64,000 nt of DNA, from contig OZ251227.1 in NCBI GenBank assembly GCA_965240325.2, forward strand, positions 1,674,001 through 1,738,000, written 5' to 3'. Position numbers and translations under genes: made by a program. The notes under the pieces are model-generated. The model worked only from the letters and a program-made list of their open reading frames with translations. It searched no databases and had not been told where the DNA came from. Positions 1 through 8,824 of the stretch are shown here, one piece after another; the stretch's first letter is position 1; the number at the start of each line of letters is the position of its first letter. Source of the DNA: Rebecca billardiae RCC1528 (taxonomy: Eukaryota; Haptophyta).

Positions 1-2433
1 GCGGCGGCGCACGCTCGCGCGGCAGCCGTGCGGGCACTCGAGCAGTGCAAGAGGGCACGTGCGCAGGTGCGCGTCCATCTCCGAGCGGAAGATGTCCTTC
101 TGGCACCCGTTGGGGCAGGGCACCAGCCCGTGCGGGCACACGGGCTCGTGCTCCGCCATCGCGCGCGGGTTGAGCAGCTCGGTGCAGCCGCGCGCCTTGT
201 TGGTGCACGCGTACAGCGCCTTTTGGCCTGTTGTCCAGCGCAGCCGGCGCTCGGGGCACCACACGCCCGGGTGGAAGGCGCAGAGCTTGGCCGCGGGCAT
301 GTCGCACATCGTGCACACCGCCTCGCGCCGAACCACCGCGCCGAACTGCTCCGCGCCGCACATCTCGCACTGCTCCGCGCCCGGCCACAGCTTGAAGTCG
401 CACTGCTCGCACGGCCGCAGGCCCGGGAGCACGTGTCCGCCCTTGCGGCAGCCGGTCGGCTGGTGCCGCTCGCGCGCCTCGGCGTCGGTGTGCTCGCCGT
501 ACTGCGCCGCGGAAGGCAGCGGGCGCGGGCGCGCGCGCGCGCGCGGTGTGCGCACGTCTGAGCGATGCGCGCGCAGCTCTCGCCTCACGCGCGCAAACGG
601 CAAAGCTCGGCACGCGCGCGCTCACGCGCGCAGCGCAGCAGCGGGCGCGGGCGGTGTGGGGCGGTGTGGATGGCGCGCACATAGTCGTAGATGGTGCCCT
701 CGTACCCGGCGCTGCCGCAGCAGTCCCACTGCACGGCGCCCCACTTGGTGGTCTTCACCGCGCCCGGGTGGTATTGGCACGCGCCGAACCGCGACTGGTC
801 GTCCCGGTGCACCCACACGCCGCACTGCGTGCACTGCATCTGGCCGGTCGAGTGCTCCGTGTTTGCCTTGCAGCCGACGTGCCGCGGGTCGATCGACTTG
901 CAGCACGTGTACAAGCCCTTCACCGTGTCCGGCGCGTGCACGCTCACGTCCGTCGAGCCCCGGCGCGAGTCGACGTTGTCCGACACCCTGCGCGCACGGT
1001 GCGGCGCGGTGGGCGGCGGGCGCGAGGGGGGTCTCAGCGTGCACGCGGGAGCGAGGCGCGCGCGCGCGGGCCACAGCTGCGCACGGCGCTGCGCGGCACG
1101 GCGCGGCCACGCGCGCGCACCACTTCCGGAACGAGCCGCGCGCGGAGACGCCGTCCTCGGCGAGTGGCGCGGCCAGCGGCGGCGTGGTCGCGCGCGCCGG
1201 TCCCGTCGGCGCCGACTCGGCGCCGAGCTTGAGCGAGAGGCCGTCCCCGACACGCCCCTCCTGGTCAGCAGACACCAGCACAAACTTGCCCACGCCGCGC
1301 GAGGCTGAGCCGCGCTCGGCCTCGGCGGGCTGAAGGCGGCGCGGTGGGGGCGATGGCGACGGGGAGCGGGAGGTCCGGCGCGAGGAGAGCTTGGACGACG
1401 CGGCGGAGCGCCCCGGCGGCTCGGGCATGAGGACTGACGTGCGCCGGGACGAGAGGCTGCTCGGCGAGGCGGAGGCCAGCCCCTCGCGCGCCTCCGCCGA
1501 GCCGCGCCGGCTGCGCGGCGGCGTGGACGGCTGGCTGGGCTGGAAGCTCCGCTTGTAGCTGGCCGGGTCGCTGGCGGCCCAGACGGGGATGTAGCCGCCT
1601 CCGTCGCTGGGCGAGGCGGCGGGCTCGTTGTCCTCGTCGCGCACCGACAGCGACGACGCGTTCTCCACGCTCCCGGCGGCGGACGAGGGCCGGCCCGCCC
1701 GCAGCGCCGCGCTCGGCGAGTGCGCGCGCACGGCGCTGGTGGTGCTCGCGTTCGAGCTGCGGCGGCTGCGGTTGTTGAAGCTGCCGCCGGGGCTGCTGGC
1801 GTTCGAGACACGGCGGACGCGCTCGAGCGTGGGCCCAGCCGAGAGCCGAGCGGCGCGCTTGGACTGCGCGTCCGGCGGCGTCAGCGCGCCGCGCGGCGAG
1901 TTCGCCTCAGACCTCGGCTCCGAGCCTGGCGGCAAGATCTTGGGCGGCGACGAGAGGACGGCGAGCTTGTTGAACGGGGCGGAGCCGCGCTCCATCGACT
2001 CGGCCGAGATGGGCTTGATGGGCTTCATGAAGAGCGGCGAGGACGCGTTGTACAGCTCGGTCACCTGCATGTGCGCCGACACTTGCACAGGCGCCACCTC
2101 GTCCTTTGGCTGGACGAGCTCGAGCGCCGAGCGCGGCGTCGCGCGGCCAGAGGAGCCTTGCGGGCTGCGAGGCGAGTGCGAGATGGAAGGGCGGCGAGAC
2201 CCGCGGCCCGAGTCATTGTCCATGCGTGGGCTGCCCTTTGGCGTCGGCCCGGCGCTCGAAGGGCGGGACGCCGTCGGCTGCGCCGTGCGGAGCGCGGCGA
2301 GCGCTGGCACGCCAGCCGGCATGTTGCTGCGCTCCATGGAGCGCGAGCGAAATCGGGGTGGCGGGGTGGTCGATCCCACTGGCATAGCTGCCGGCGGAAC
2401 GGGGCCCGTGTTCGCGTAGCGTGTGGTGATCAT
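1..2433 (-). CDS. TRAF-type zinc-finger protein, 3 exons seen, C-terminus beyond window
   Basis: Three exons join in phase: 2433-1121, 987-681 and 501-1 (open at the edge). Introns 1120-988 and 680-502 both have GTGCGCG donors and CAG acceptors; a Trp codon spans the first. Exon 1 (about 437 residues) is a Ser/Pro/Arg-rich, low-complexity, probably disordered tail with many RRxS-like sites. Exon 2 carries a Cys/His cluster (CCKSIDPRHVGC, CTQCGVWVH, WDCCGSAGYEG) resembling a small zinc module. Exon 3 has further Cys pairs (CEQC, CEMCG, CTMCD) and then a TRAF-type finger pattern (CPHGLVPCPNGCQ ... MDAHLRTCPL ... ECPHGC). TRAF-type fingers usually mediate protein contacts in signalling or ubiquitin pathways; the role here is inferred only. 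It shares a short divergent promoter with Misato. The start at 2433 is the first ATG; internal Mets are possible. Confidence 0.72.
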
Positions 2434-2704
2434 GTCGCGCGCGGAGTGGACGGCGTGTTCTGCGTGCGCGCAGAATCGGTTTGCTGGCCACCGGTGATGA
2501 AAGGGTCCACTTTCTGGCCAAATTCGTCATTTCCGGGTTTATTGTCGCGGTTTAGAGCGCGTGATGATTTTTCCTGCCGTGGATCCGGCTCGGAGCGCCG
2601 GAAGCGTGCGTCCGGGAGCGGTCCTGCTGGCAAAGTGCCGCTCGGCGCTCTTGCTGATCAGCGGCCACGACGACTCATTCCCCTTCCGCCTCCGTTCCTC
2701 GGCG
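2434..2704. promoter_or_regulatory. Divergent promoter region, TRAF-finger gene / Misato
   Basis: The start codons of the two flanking genes are 271 bp apart and point away from each other, so both promoters must lie here or overlap the 5' ends. The stretch is less GC-rich than the flanking exons around 2465-2570. No TATA box stands out. An open frame continues upstream of the chosen Misato ATG to 2561, so part of this may be Misato 5' UTR or coding. Confidence 0.55.
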
Positions 2705-4771
2705 ATGCGCGAGCTCGTCACCCTCCAGTTCGGCCCGCTGGCCAACTATGCGGGCGCGCACCTATGGAACCTGCTGGATGAGTACGCGGCGAACCATGAG
2801 GACGAGGGTGATGCCGCCGCCTCCGACATCTTCTCGCGCGACGTGCTCATGCGGCGCGCATGCGTGCCAGGCCCGGGCGGCAGCATGGCGGAGCGCGAGG
2901 TGTACGTGCCCCGACTTGTGCTCGTCGACCGGCAGGGGGGCATGGGCATCATCGGCAGCCGTGGCTTCCAGTACGCAGACGCCGACCCCCTCGCCGATGT
3001 CACCCAGCTCGCCGGCACGGTGAGCACGTGGGACGGCGCGGTGCGCGTGACGGCCGCCGACCCTCTGCAGCCGCACGACTTTGTGCGGCAGATGCGCGAG
3101 CAGCGCGATTGGGGCGGGTACTACGTGGCACGCGCGAGCGCACGGCGCTCGCGAGGCCACTGGGGAGGCGACGAGGACGACGAGGACGAGGAGTGGGACG
3201 AGGACGAGGAGGAGGAGGACGAGCGCGGCGCGTACGGCCGGCAGTCGCAGCGCGCACATGCCGCGTACCACCCCGCGCATGGCGCCGCCGCCGCCGAGCC
3301 GCAGGCGCACGAGCTTGGCCAGCCGACGGCCGAGGAGGGCGCGCCCGCCGCGGAGGACGGCGTGAGCGCCTCGCACTTCCGCTTCGAGCAGACCGTCTCC
3401 CACTGGGCGGACTACCTGCAGCTGGACGTGCACCCGCGCGCGCTGCACGTCGTGCAGCACTACGAGCACGGCTACTCGCGCTTCGACGGCTTCGAGCACG
3501 GCCGGGAGCTGTTCGACGCGTCGGGCGCGGGCGGGGCGGGCGCGGCCGAGGCGACCGAGGCGCTGCTCGATCGCGTGCGCCGCGAGCTCGAGGCGTGCGA
3601 CCGGCCGCAGGGCCTGCTCGCTCTCGTGGACGTGGACGGCGCGTTCGGGGGCGTGGCGCAGGGCACGCTGCTCGCGGCGCACGATGAGCTCGGCTGCTCC
3701 GACGTGCTGTGCTTCGGGCTGCAGCGGCACAGCGGGGGCGAAGAGGAGGCGGAGGGCGAGGGCGGCGCGCTCGACGAGGGCGACGCCGAGGCGCGGCAGC
3801 AGCGCGCCACCCGGCGCGGGCACAACCACGCGCGCGCGCTGCACTGCCTCTCAGAGGTGTGCTCGCTCTATGCGCCGCTCTGCGTGCCGCCCACCGCCGG
3901 CGAGAGCGCCGACGCGGGCGGGGCGCACCCCGCGCAGGCGTTCGCGCACGTGCGCGGCGCGCTGCGCTCGCGCTACGAGGTCTCGGCGCTCATGGCCGCG
4001 GCGATCGACTGCGCCACCTCGCCAGCGCGCGCGGTGGGCTCGCCGCAGCACACCTCTCTCGCGCAGCTGTGCGCGGCCGCGCGCCCGGTGCCCGCGGCGC
4101 GCATCTCGGCGCTGTCCCTCGCGCTGCCGTGCGCGCCGGCGGAGTGCATGCCTGCCGGCGCGTGGTCGACGGGCACGCAGCTCTGCCCGCTCATCCAGGC
4201 GTCCGCGCGGCTGGTCCGGGCGCACGCGCACATCCCGCCGAGCGCGCTGTGCCTGAGCGCGCGCGGCTGCGAGGACGCGGTGCGCGCGCGAGTGAGCGTG
4301 GCGCACGGCGTGTCGGCGGCCGAGCGCGGCTGGGCGCAGTCGCGCGCCGAGGGGGCGTGGTGGGCAGCACCCGCCGCGGGCGTCACGCGCGCGCACGCGG
4401 TGCGCCTCCACCCGCCGCTCGAGCTGCCTGTCGCCTTCCCGCAGCTCTTCGCGCCGAGCGTCGACCGCCGAGGCCTCGTCCCACGGCGCGACGCAGCTCG
4501 GCCGAGCGAGGAGGAAGTGTTCGCGCTGCCTGCGCTCACGAGGCTCGAGTCGGCGGCCGTGCTGGGCCTGGGCATCCGTGACGCGGCACGCGCGCTCCGC
4601 GCCTCGACGGGCGCCGTGGCGAAGCGAGGTGGAGGCGGCGGCGGCGCGTCCTCCGCGCCGGACGAGGAGGGCGTGGCGGAGGCGGCGGAAGAGCTCGCGC
4701 AGCTCGCAGAGGACTACGCCGAGATGGCGACGGTGGGCAGCGAGGCGCTGCTCGCGCAGCTCGAGCTCTGA
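2705..4771 (+). CDS. DML1/MSTO1: Misato/DML1-family tubulin-like protein
   Basis: An intronless frame of 688 residues from the ATG at 2705. The N-terminus (MRELVTLQFGPLANYAGAHLWN) matches the family hallmark of an MxExVTLQxGxxxNYxxxHxWN start, which resembles tubulin helix H1. Misato proteins combine this segment with a tubulin-fold region and act in mitochondrial distribution and cytoskeleton organisation. Downstream are typical conserved blocks: RLVLVDRQGGMG, a core WADYLQLDVHPRALH, and GLLALVDVDGAFGGVAQ. An acidic insert (about residues 155-180, Asp/Glu runs) and a Gly/Ala-rich C-terminal linker are lineage-specific. Length is somewhat above the usual 470-570 residues because of these inserts. 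The frame could start further upstream at 2561, but the family-like start favours 2705. Confidence 0.85.
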   Translation: MRELVTLQFGPLANYAGAHLWNLLDEYAANHEDEGDAAASDIFSRDVLMRRACVPGPGGSMAEREVYVPRLVLVDRQGGMGIIGSRGFQYADADPLADVTQLAGTVSTWDGAVRVTAADPLQPHDFVRQMREQRDWGGYYVARASARRSRGHWGGDEDDEDEEWDEDEEEEDERGAYGRQSQRAHAAYHPAHGAAAAEPQAHELGQPTAEEGAPAAEDGVSASHFRFEQTVSHWADYLQLDVHPRALHVVQHYEHGYSRFDGFEHGRELFDASGAGGAGAAEATEALLDRVRRELEACDRPQGLLALVDVDGAFGGVAQGTLLAAHDELGCSDVLCFGLQRHSGGEEEAEGEGGALDEGDAEARQQRATRRGHNHARALHCLSEVCSLYAPLCVPPTAGESADAGGAHPAQAFAHVRGALRSRYEVSALMAAAIDCATSPARAVGSPQHTSLAQLCAAARPVPAARISALSLALPCAPAECMPAGAWSTGTQLCPLIQASARLVRAHAHIPPSALCLSARGCEDAVRARVSVAHGVSAAERGWAQSRAEGAWWAAPAAGVTRAHAVRLHPPLELPVAFPQLFAPSVDRRGLVPRRDAARPSEEEVFALPALTRLESAAVLGLGIRDAARALRASTGAVAKRGGGGGGASSAPDEEGVAEAAEELAQLAEDYAEMATVGSEALLAQLEL

Positions 4772-5123
4772 GGGCAGAGCAGTGTGCCAGGTTGGCTGCG
4801 CGCCGGCGGGCGAGGCGCTGCGCCTGTCGCATGATCCTCCACTCGCAGCTGCGCATGCATCGATGTTACCACAGTTTACTACTACTAGTAGTAAGAATAA
4901 GAGACGCACACAGCTCAGGCGAACATTAGCAACATAATTCATTAAAAAAACCAATTCGTGCGGCCCGTCCTGGTTGCTGTTCGTTCATTCGTCAAAAGCT
5001 TAGGGCCGGCGCCGCGCGCCGCGCCGAACGTCCGTCCGCGCTGGCCCGAACGCGAGGACCGTCCAGTGCGGCGCGTCGGCCGTCCGTGAGCGTAGTTGAC
5101 GAAGAATCAGCGAGGCAGTTGGG
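4772..5123. other. Intergenic spacer with a solo repeat end
   Basis: No coding signal. Positions 4866-4921 contain an A/T-rich TAC/TAG microsatellite followed by a segment (about 4889-4921) identical over roughly 30 bp to one end of the TIR element at 39,198-39,560, including the core AGAATAAGAGACGCACACAG. The rest is probably the Misato 3' UTR and the promoter of the next gene. Confidence 0.6.
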
Positions 5124-5684
5124 ATGAGCATCGGCGCGATGACTCTCGAAGCGTTCGTGGCTGAGCTGGCGGCGAAGCAGCCCACTCCCGGTGGAGGTGC
5201 GGCTGCCGCCGTCGCCGCGGCCGTCGGTGAGTCCGCCGCGGCGATGGCAGCAGCGTACACGCAGCGCAAGAAGGATGTGGAGTCGGGGGCAGCGACAAAG
5301 GCGACCGCGCTGCAGCAGCGGTTGGTGGCAAGTGGCGCACTTGGGTTTGCGGACAAGGATGCGGCTGCCTATGCCGACCTCCAGAGGTCCTGGAAGGACG
5401 CTGACATGACACCTGAGCAGAAGTCGGCTGTGGAGGCGGCTGCGCTCGCTGTGCCCGTCGAGCTCATCGAGCTGTGCCATACGCAGATCAGCGCGATCGA
5501 GGCATTCCTTCCCGACTGCAACCCGAACATCACGAGCGACGCCAAAGTTGGCGTCCATCTGCTCGCTGGAGCGGCGCGCTCGGCGTATCAGACCGCCCTG
5601 GTCAACAAGCCGCCAGACGAGGTGGCCGCCAAGCTGAAAACGCTGCTCAGCGAGATTGGCGAGATCGAGCAGCGGCTCATGTGA
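5124..5684 (+). CDS. FTCD_C / methenyl-THF cyclohydrolase-like (cyclodeaminase fold)
   Basis: An intronless frame of 186 residues. The N-terminal block PTPGGGAAAAVAAAVGESAA is the diagnostic Gly-rich helix start of the formiminotransferase-cyclodeaminase C-terminal family (FTCD_C, which includes bacterial FchA-type cyclohydrolases). The whole chain is helical and the length fits the single-domain members (about 180-210 residues). These enzymes convert formimino- or methenyl-tetrahydrofolate; which reaction applies here cannot be told from sequence. A middle motif, ADLQRSWK, and the C-terminal helix with GVHLLAGAARSAYQ also fit the family. The ATG at 5124 is the first Met of the frame. No transit peptide is obvious, so a cytosolic location is likely. 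Confidence 0.82.
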   Translation: MSIGAMTLEAFVAELAAKQPTPGGGAAAAVAAAVGESAAAMAAAYTQRKKDVESGAATKATALQQRLVASGALGFADKDAAAYADLQRSWKDADMTPEQKSAVEAAALAVPVELIELCHTQISAIEAFLPDCNPNITSDAKVGVHLLAGAARSAYQTALVNKPPDEVAAKLKTLLSEIGEIEQRLM

Positions 5685-5845
5685 ACAGTCGGCGGTCCTG
5701 CGATGAGTACGAAAGCTCCCTGATCATGATGCCCGGGGCTGCCCCGCGCGCGCCCCTTGACGAACAGGAGCAGGTCTGCGCGGCAGGGTCCGAATGGAAC
5801 AGTTCGTCATCAGTGTCGGCGGGTTACACCGTCGCCACTTGAGTA

Positions 5846-5938
5846 CTGTTTTGTGGCGGTGTCTTTGTGCAGTGTTGGATGGCGTCAATCACGCCTTAAC
5901 CAAGTGTGCACGTTCAATTAAACATATAGTAAACTGTA
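5846..5938 (+). repeat. Dispersed repeat R1, copy 1
   Basis: About 93 bp, closely matching 62,021-62,107 and, for its last third, 25,671-25,708. Shared words are GTTTTGTGGCGGTGTC, AACCAAGTGTGCACGTT and the 3' end AGTAAACTGTA. It starts 160 bp after the FTCD_C stop codon, so it may sit in the 3' UTR. The rest of 5,685-6,283 shows no gene. Confidence 0.75.
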
Positions 5939-6283
5939 GCTCGTGCGGACTACACGACGGTCCGATTATCCTTATTATTTTTCAGTAATCAATTACTAAC
6001 TGCGGACTGTAGTGCCCGCCGTGAGATTCGGAGAACCGCCACGGAGTGAAGCCTAAGCGATCAGGCTGCGCGCCGCTCCAGGGTCACTTAGACACTTGCT
6101 TGCACTTAATTGCAGTCTTGCCTGCGCACGGCTGCCGGCGGGCGGTCGAGCGCCAGAACTCAAGAGTCTGACGCGGCAATGCCACCCGCCGCGGCACATC
6201 TGACTTGAATGGCACGGCGTTCGGCACTTGTGGCGGCCTGTCAGTCTGTTGCCGGGGACGCGCCGTCGGCGCCACACTCAGAT

Positions 6284-6757
6284 TCAATTGAGTGACTTCG
6301 ACCACTTGTCCCCAGCGCCGCCGTCGATCTTGGTCGGGCCACCATTCTTTGCTGTCTTCGTCCAGCTCGACTTGTCGTCGTAGAATTTGGCAGCGCCGCC
6401 GCCCGCCTGTGTGACATTATTCACCTTGGGCCCGCCAGCACCAGCTGCAGCCACTTTCTCGACCAGCGCGTCGGGCGACACGCCACCTGCCTCGGCGCAG
6501 TGCCCAAGTGCGATGAGAAACTGCTCAAAATTGATTCGCTTGCCGCCCCACGAAGTATCGAGCGTGCCCGCCTGCGCGCGCGCCGCCTTGGTGAATGAGA
6601 GGTCGAGCACCGTCAGCGTGATCTTCTTGTTCACGATGCCTGTGTCCTTGGCGAGCTTCACAAAGTTGCGGGAGGTCATTCCAACCTGCGGGCCACCGCC
6701 GCCTGCATCACCGCCGAACCTCGCATACGTCTCGAAGACCGGGCGGACAGCTTCCAT
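6284..6757 (-). CDS. TPPP: TPPP/p25-alpha family protein (tubulin polymerisation-promoting)
   Basis: A single-exon frame of 157 residues starting at the ATG at 6757. The p25-alpha fold is recognisable: an N-terminal EF-hand-like helical part with FVKLAKDTGIV and INFEQFLIALGHCAE, then the C-terminal signature GPKVNNVTQAGGGAAKFYDD and KSSWTKTAKNGGPTK. p25-alpha proteins bind and bundle microtubules and are common in ciliated or flagellated eukaryotes. Length fits the short TPPP class without a long disordered N-terminus. It is head to head with the ZIP transporter gene (215 bp between starts). Confidence 0.9.
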   Translation of the reverse strand: MEAVRPVFETYARFGGDAGGGGPQVGMTSRNFVKLAKDTGIVNKKITLTVLDLSFTKAARAQAGTLDTSWGGKRINFEQFLIALGHCAEAGGVSPDALVEKVAAAGAGGPKVNNVTQAGGGAAKFYDDKSSWTKTAKNGGPTKIDGGAGDKWSKSLN

Positions 6758-6972
6758 CTGGAGCGACGGGCAGTCGTACGAGATACGATGGCCGGTCCCG
6801 CGGGCGGACGGTCTTCGAAGGGGGAGCCGCCAATGTCGTTCCGGGACGAGTGGAATTCTCGCAAGGAGACTTTAAAAAGTGGGTTATTTGTAAGACCCCT
6901 TGATTCTCGTGCCCGGCCGTCCGGGAGCTCGGACCGCGAGCGCGAGCGGCCGGAGCCAGGCCGCGGAAAATC
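6758..6972. promoter_or_regulatory. Divergent promoter region, TPPP / ZIP transporter
   Basis: 215 bp between divergent start codons. Around 6868-6895 is a T/A-rich motif (AAAAAGTGGGTTATTTGTAAG) that resembles one arm of the hairpin at 61,698-61,734. No TATA box is clear. Confidence 0.5.
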
Positions 6973-8073
6973 ATGGGAGCGATGGCGAAAGCCCGCAGGA
7001 GTCGTCGCATGCAGTGCAAGCCCGTGCGCGCCATGGTGGCGTTGGGGCTGCTGATTGCACTGCTCCACACCGGTGGCGCCGAGCCTGCCATCGCAGATGC
7101 CTCGCCCCCGCAGCACTCGAACCCATGGCAGGCGTTCGGGATGACGATGGCCGCTGGGTCGTCGACTGGGATCGGTGCGCTGTTGGTGTGCTGCGTGACA
7201 AAGATGAACCATAAGGTGCTGGCGATGACAATGGCGTTCTCGGCGGGCGTGATGATCTACGTCTCGCTCGTCGAGGTGATACAGGTCAGCTTCGAGAAAT
7301 TCCACAAGGAGCACTCCGCGGAATACGCGTACCTCCTAGCGACCGTGTCCTTCTTTGCCGGCGGCGTGCTGATGGCCGTGACGGACGACATCGTGCACAT
7401 GATGTTCGACGTGATCATCGCCGACCGCAGGAGGAAAAAGCGGCGGTATGACGGCCGCGCCGAGCGCGTCCGCCAGCTCGAGCGCGGGCCCGTCGCGGCC
7501 GACGACCTCGCTGACGACGAGGACGACTCGGCAGACTCGGCGGACGAGGATGACGAGGCGCTGGCCATCGAGAGCGTCTTCGTCGGCCCCAAGGCGGAGG
7601 AGCGGCAGACGCTGCTGCTCACCTCGGCGCTGATCGGCATCGCGATCGCGCTGCACAACGTGCCTGAGGGCATCGCCACGTACATCGCCTCGTTCCACTC
7701 GCTGCCCGCCGGCGCGCCGCTCACCGTGGCCATCGCGGTGCACAACATCCCCGAAGGGCTGGCGGTAGCGATGCCCGTGCTGCATGGCACGGGCAGCCGC
7801 TCGACGGCCGTGTTCTGGGCTGCGCTCTCGGGGATGGCGGAGCCCCTTGGTGCGCTCATCGCCTACTTCTTCGTCAACCCGCGCTCATCCGAGTCGAGCT
7901 TCGGCGCCATGTTCGCCATCTCGGCTGGCATGATGGTGTACGTGTGCCTCTCGGAGCTGCTGCCTGCGGCATACCGCGACCACCCCAGCGCCAAGGTCGT
8001 GACGCAGTCCTTCTTCGCCGGCTGCTTCGTGATGGCGTCGTCGCTCGTGCTCGAGAGGCTCGGCGGCATCTAG
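6973..8073 (+). CDS. ZIP-family divalent metal (zinc/iron) transporter, ZupT-like
   Basis: A 366-residue intronless frame. A hydrophobic N-terminal segment (about residues 20-42, MVALGLLIALLHTGGAEPA) looks like a signal peptide or first helix. The two metal-site helices show the ZIP hallmarks HNVPEGIATYI and HNIPEGLAVAMPV, closest to the ZupT/gufA branch. Between TM3 and TM4 is a cytosolic loop with a basic run (RRRKKRRY) and an acidic cluster rich in Asp/Glu/Ser (about residues 175-200) instead of the usual His-rich loop. Seven or eight membrane helices can be drawn. Predicted role is uptake of Zn or Fe into the cytosol across the plasma or an organelle membrane. The start is the first ATG after the divergent promoter. 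Confidence 0.9.
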   Translation: MGAMAKARRSRRMQCKPVRAMVALGLLIALLHTGGAEPAIADASPPQHSNPWQAFGMTMAAGSSTGIGALLVCCVTKMNHKVLAMTMAFSAGVMIYVSLVEVIQVSFEKFHKEHSAEYAYLLATVSFFAGGVLMAVTDDIVHMMFDVIIADRRRKKRRYDGRAERVRQLERGPVAADDLADDEDDSADSADEDDEALAIESVFVGPKAEERQTLLLTSALIGIAIALHNVPEGIATYIASFHSLPAGAPLTVAIAVHNIPEGLAVAMPVLHGTGSRSTAVFWAALSGMAEPLGALIAYFFVNPRSSESSFGAMFAISAGMMVYVCLSELLPAAYRDHPSAKVVTQSFFAGCFVMASSLVLERLGGI

Positions 8074-8824
8074 CCCCCGCCAGAGCTCGGCTAGAGCTGC
8101 GCACAACGTCGCTCGCGCTCCGCCGAGGCTTGTCGTCACGCCAGCCGCCCGACCGGACGTCGGACGTGGTTCCCCGGCCGGCGCGGTCACAAAAATCAAA
8201 ATGCGAGAGAAAATCGATGATGAAGATGGCGGCGCGTGTTTTTTCGCGCGGTGATCGATGATGAGGTTTTCATTTTCATCAGCCAGAAATCGACGACGCG
8301 CGATTGATGCTGATGTGATATGAACCGCGTGAGCTCGGTGATGCTGCTGGTAAGTGGTATATTTACCGCGCGCGCTGCATCAAATATCAATAATCGTCGC
8401 GCGTCCGACTCGACACTCGAGTCACGGTCACTGCTAGTCAGCCGACTGAGTGAGTCAGCCGTGACTTGCAGTGCCAGTCCGACTACGACTGGGCCAGTGG
8501 CGGTCGTTATTGGCGTCGTTGCGTGCAACCATCAGTGGCATCACTCATCAGTGCGCCCGCCGCCCCATCAGTCTGATCACTCATCAGGCAGGCATCACTC
8601 GGCCGTGATCACGGCGACGAGTCAGACGGGTTATCCGCCGCAACCTCCGCGCATGATCCATATTTAGACCATATCGTCGTCGTTCCCAGTGCGCCACTGG
8701 CACTGATGAGGCACTGTGTTGTACAGCGCGCAGTGTCAGGTGACACCAGAGCAGTCACATCACGCATAACATGCGCCAGCGCATGCTGGCATCGTCAAGC
8801 TGCGGCGATTGGCTGCCGTGATCG
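8074..8824. other. Intergenic, skewed simple-sequence composition
   Basis: Convergent gap between the ZIP and coiled-coil genes. From about 8400 to 8700 the sequence is unusually rich in GACT/AGTC/CATCAGT words without a strict period. No gene seen. Confidence 0.5.

Noticed and set aside
59-1333. Long plus-strand frames (e.g. 424 codons) opposite the TRAF-finger gene
   Set aside because: Arg/Ala/Ser/Pro-rich shadow frames of a GC-rich gene on the minus strand; the minus strand has the zinc-finger pattern and spliceable exons.
2762-3844. 360-codon minus-strand frame within Misato
   Set aside because: Opposite-strand shadow; family motifs are on the plus strand.
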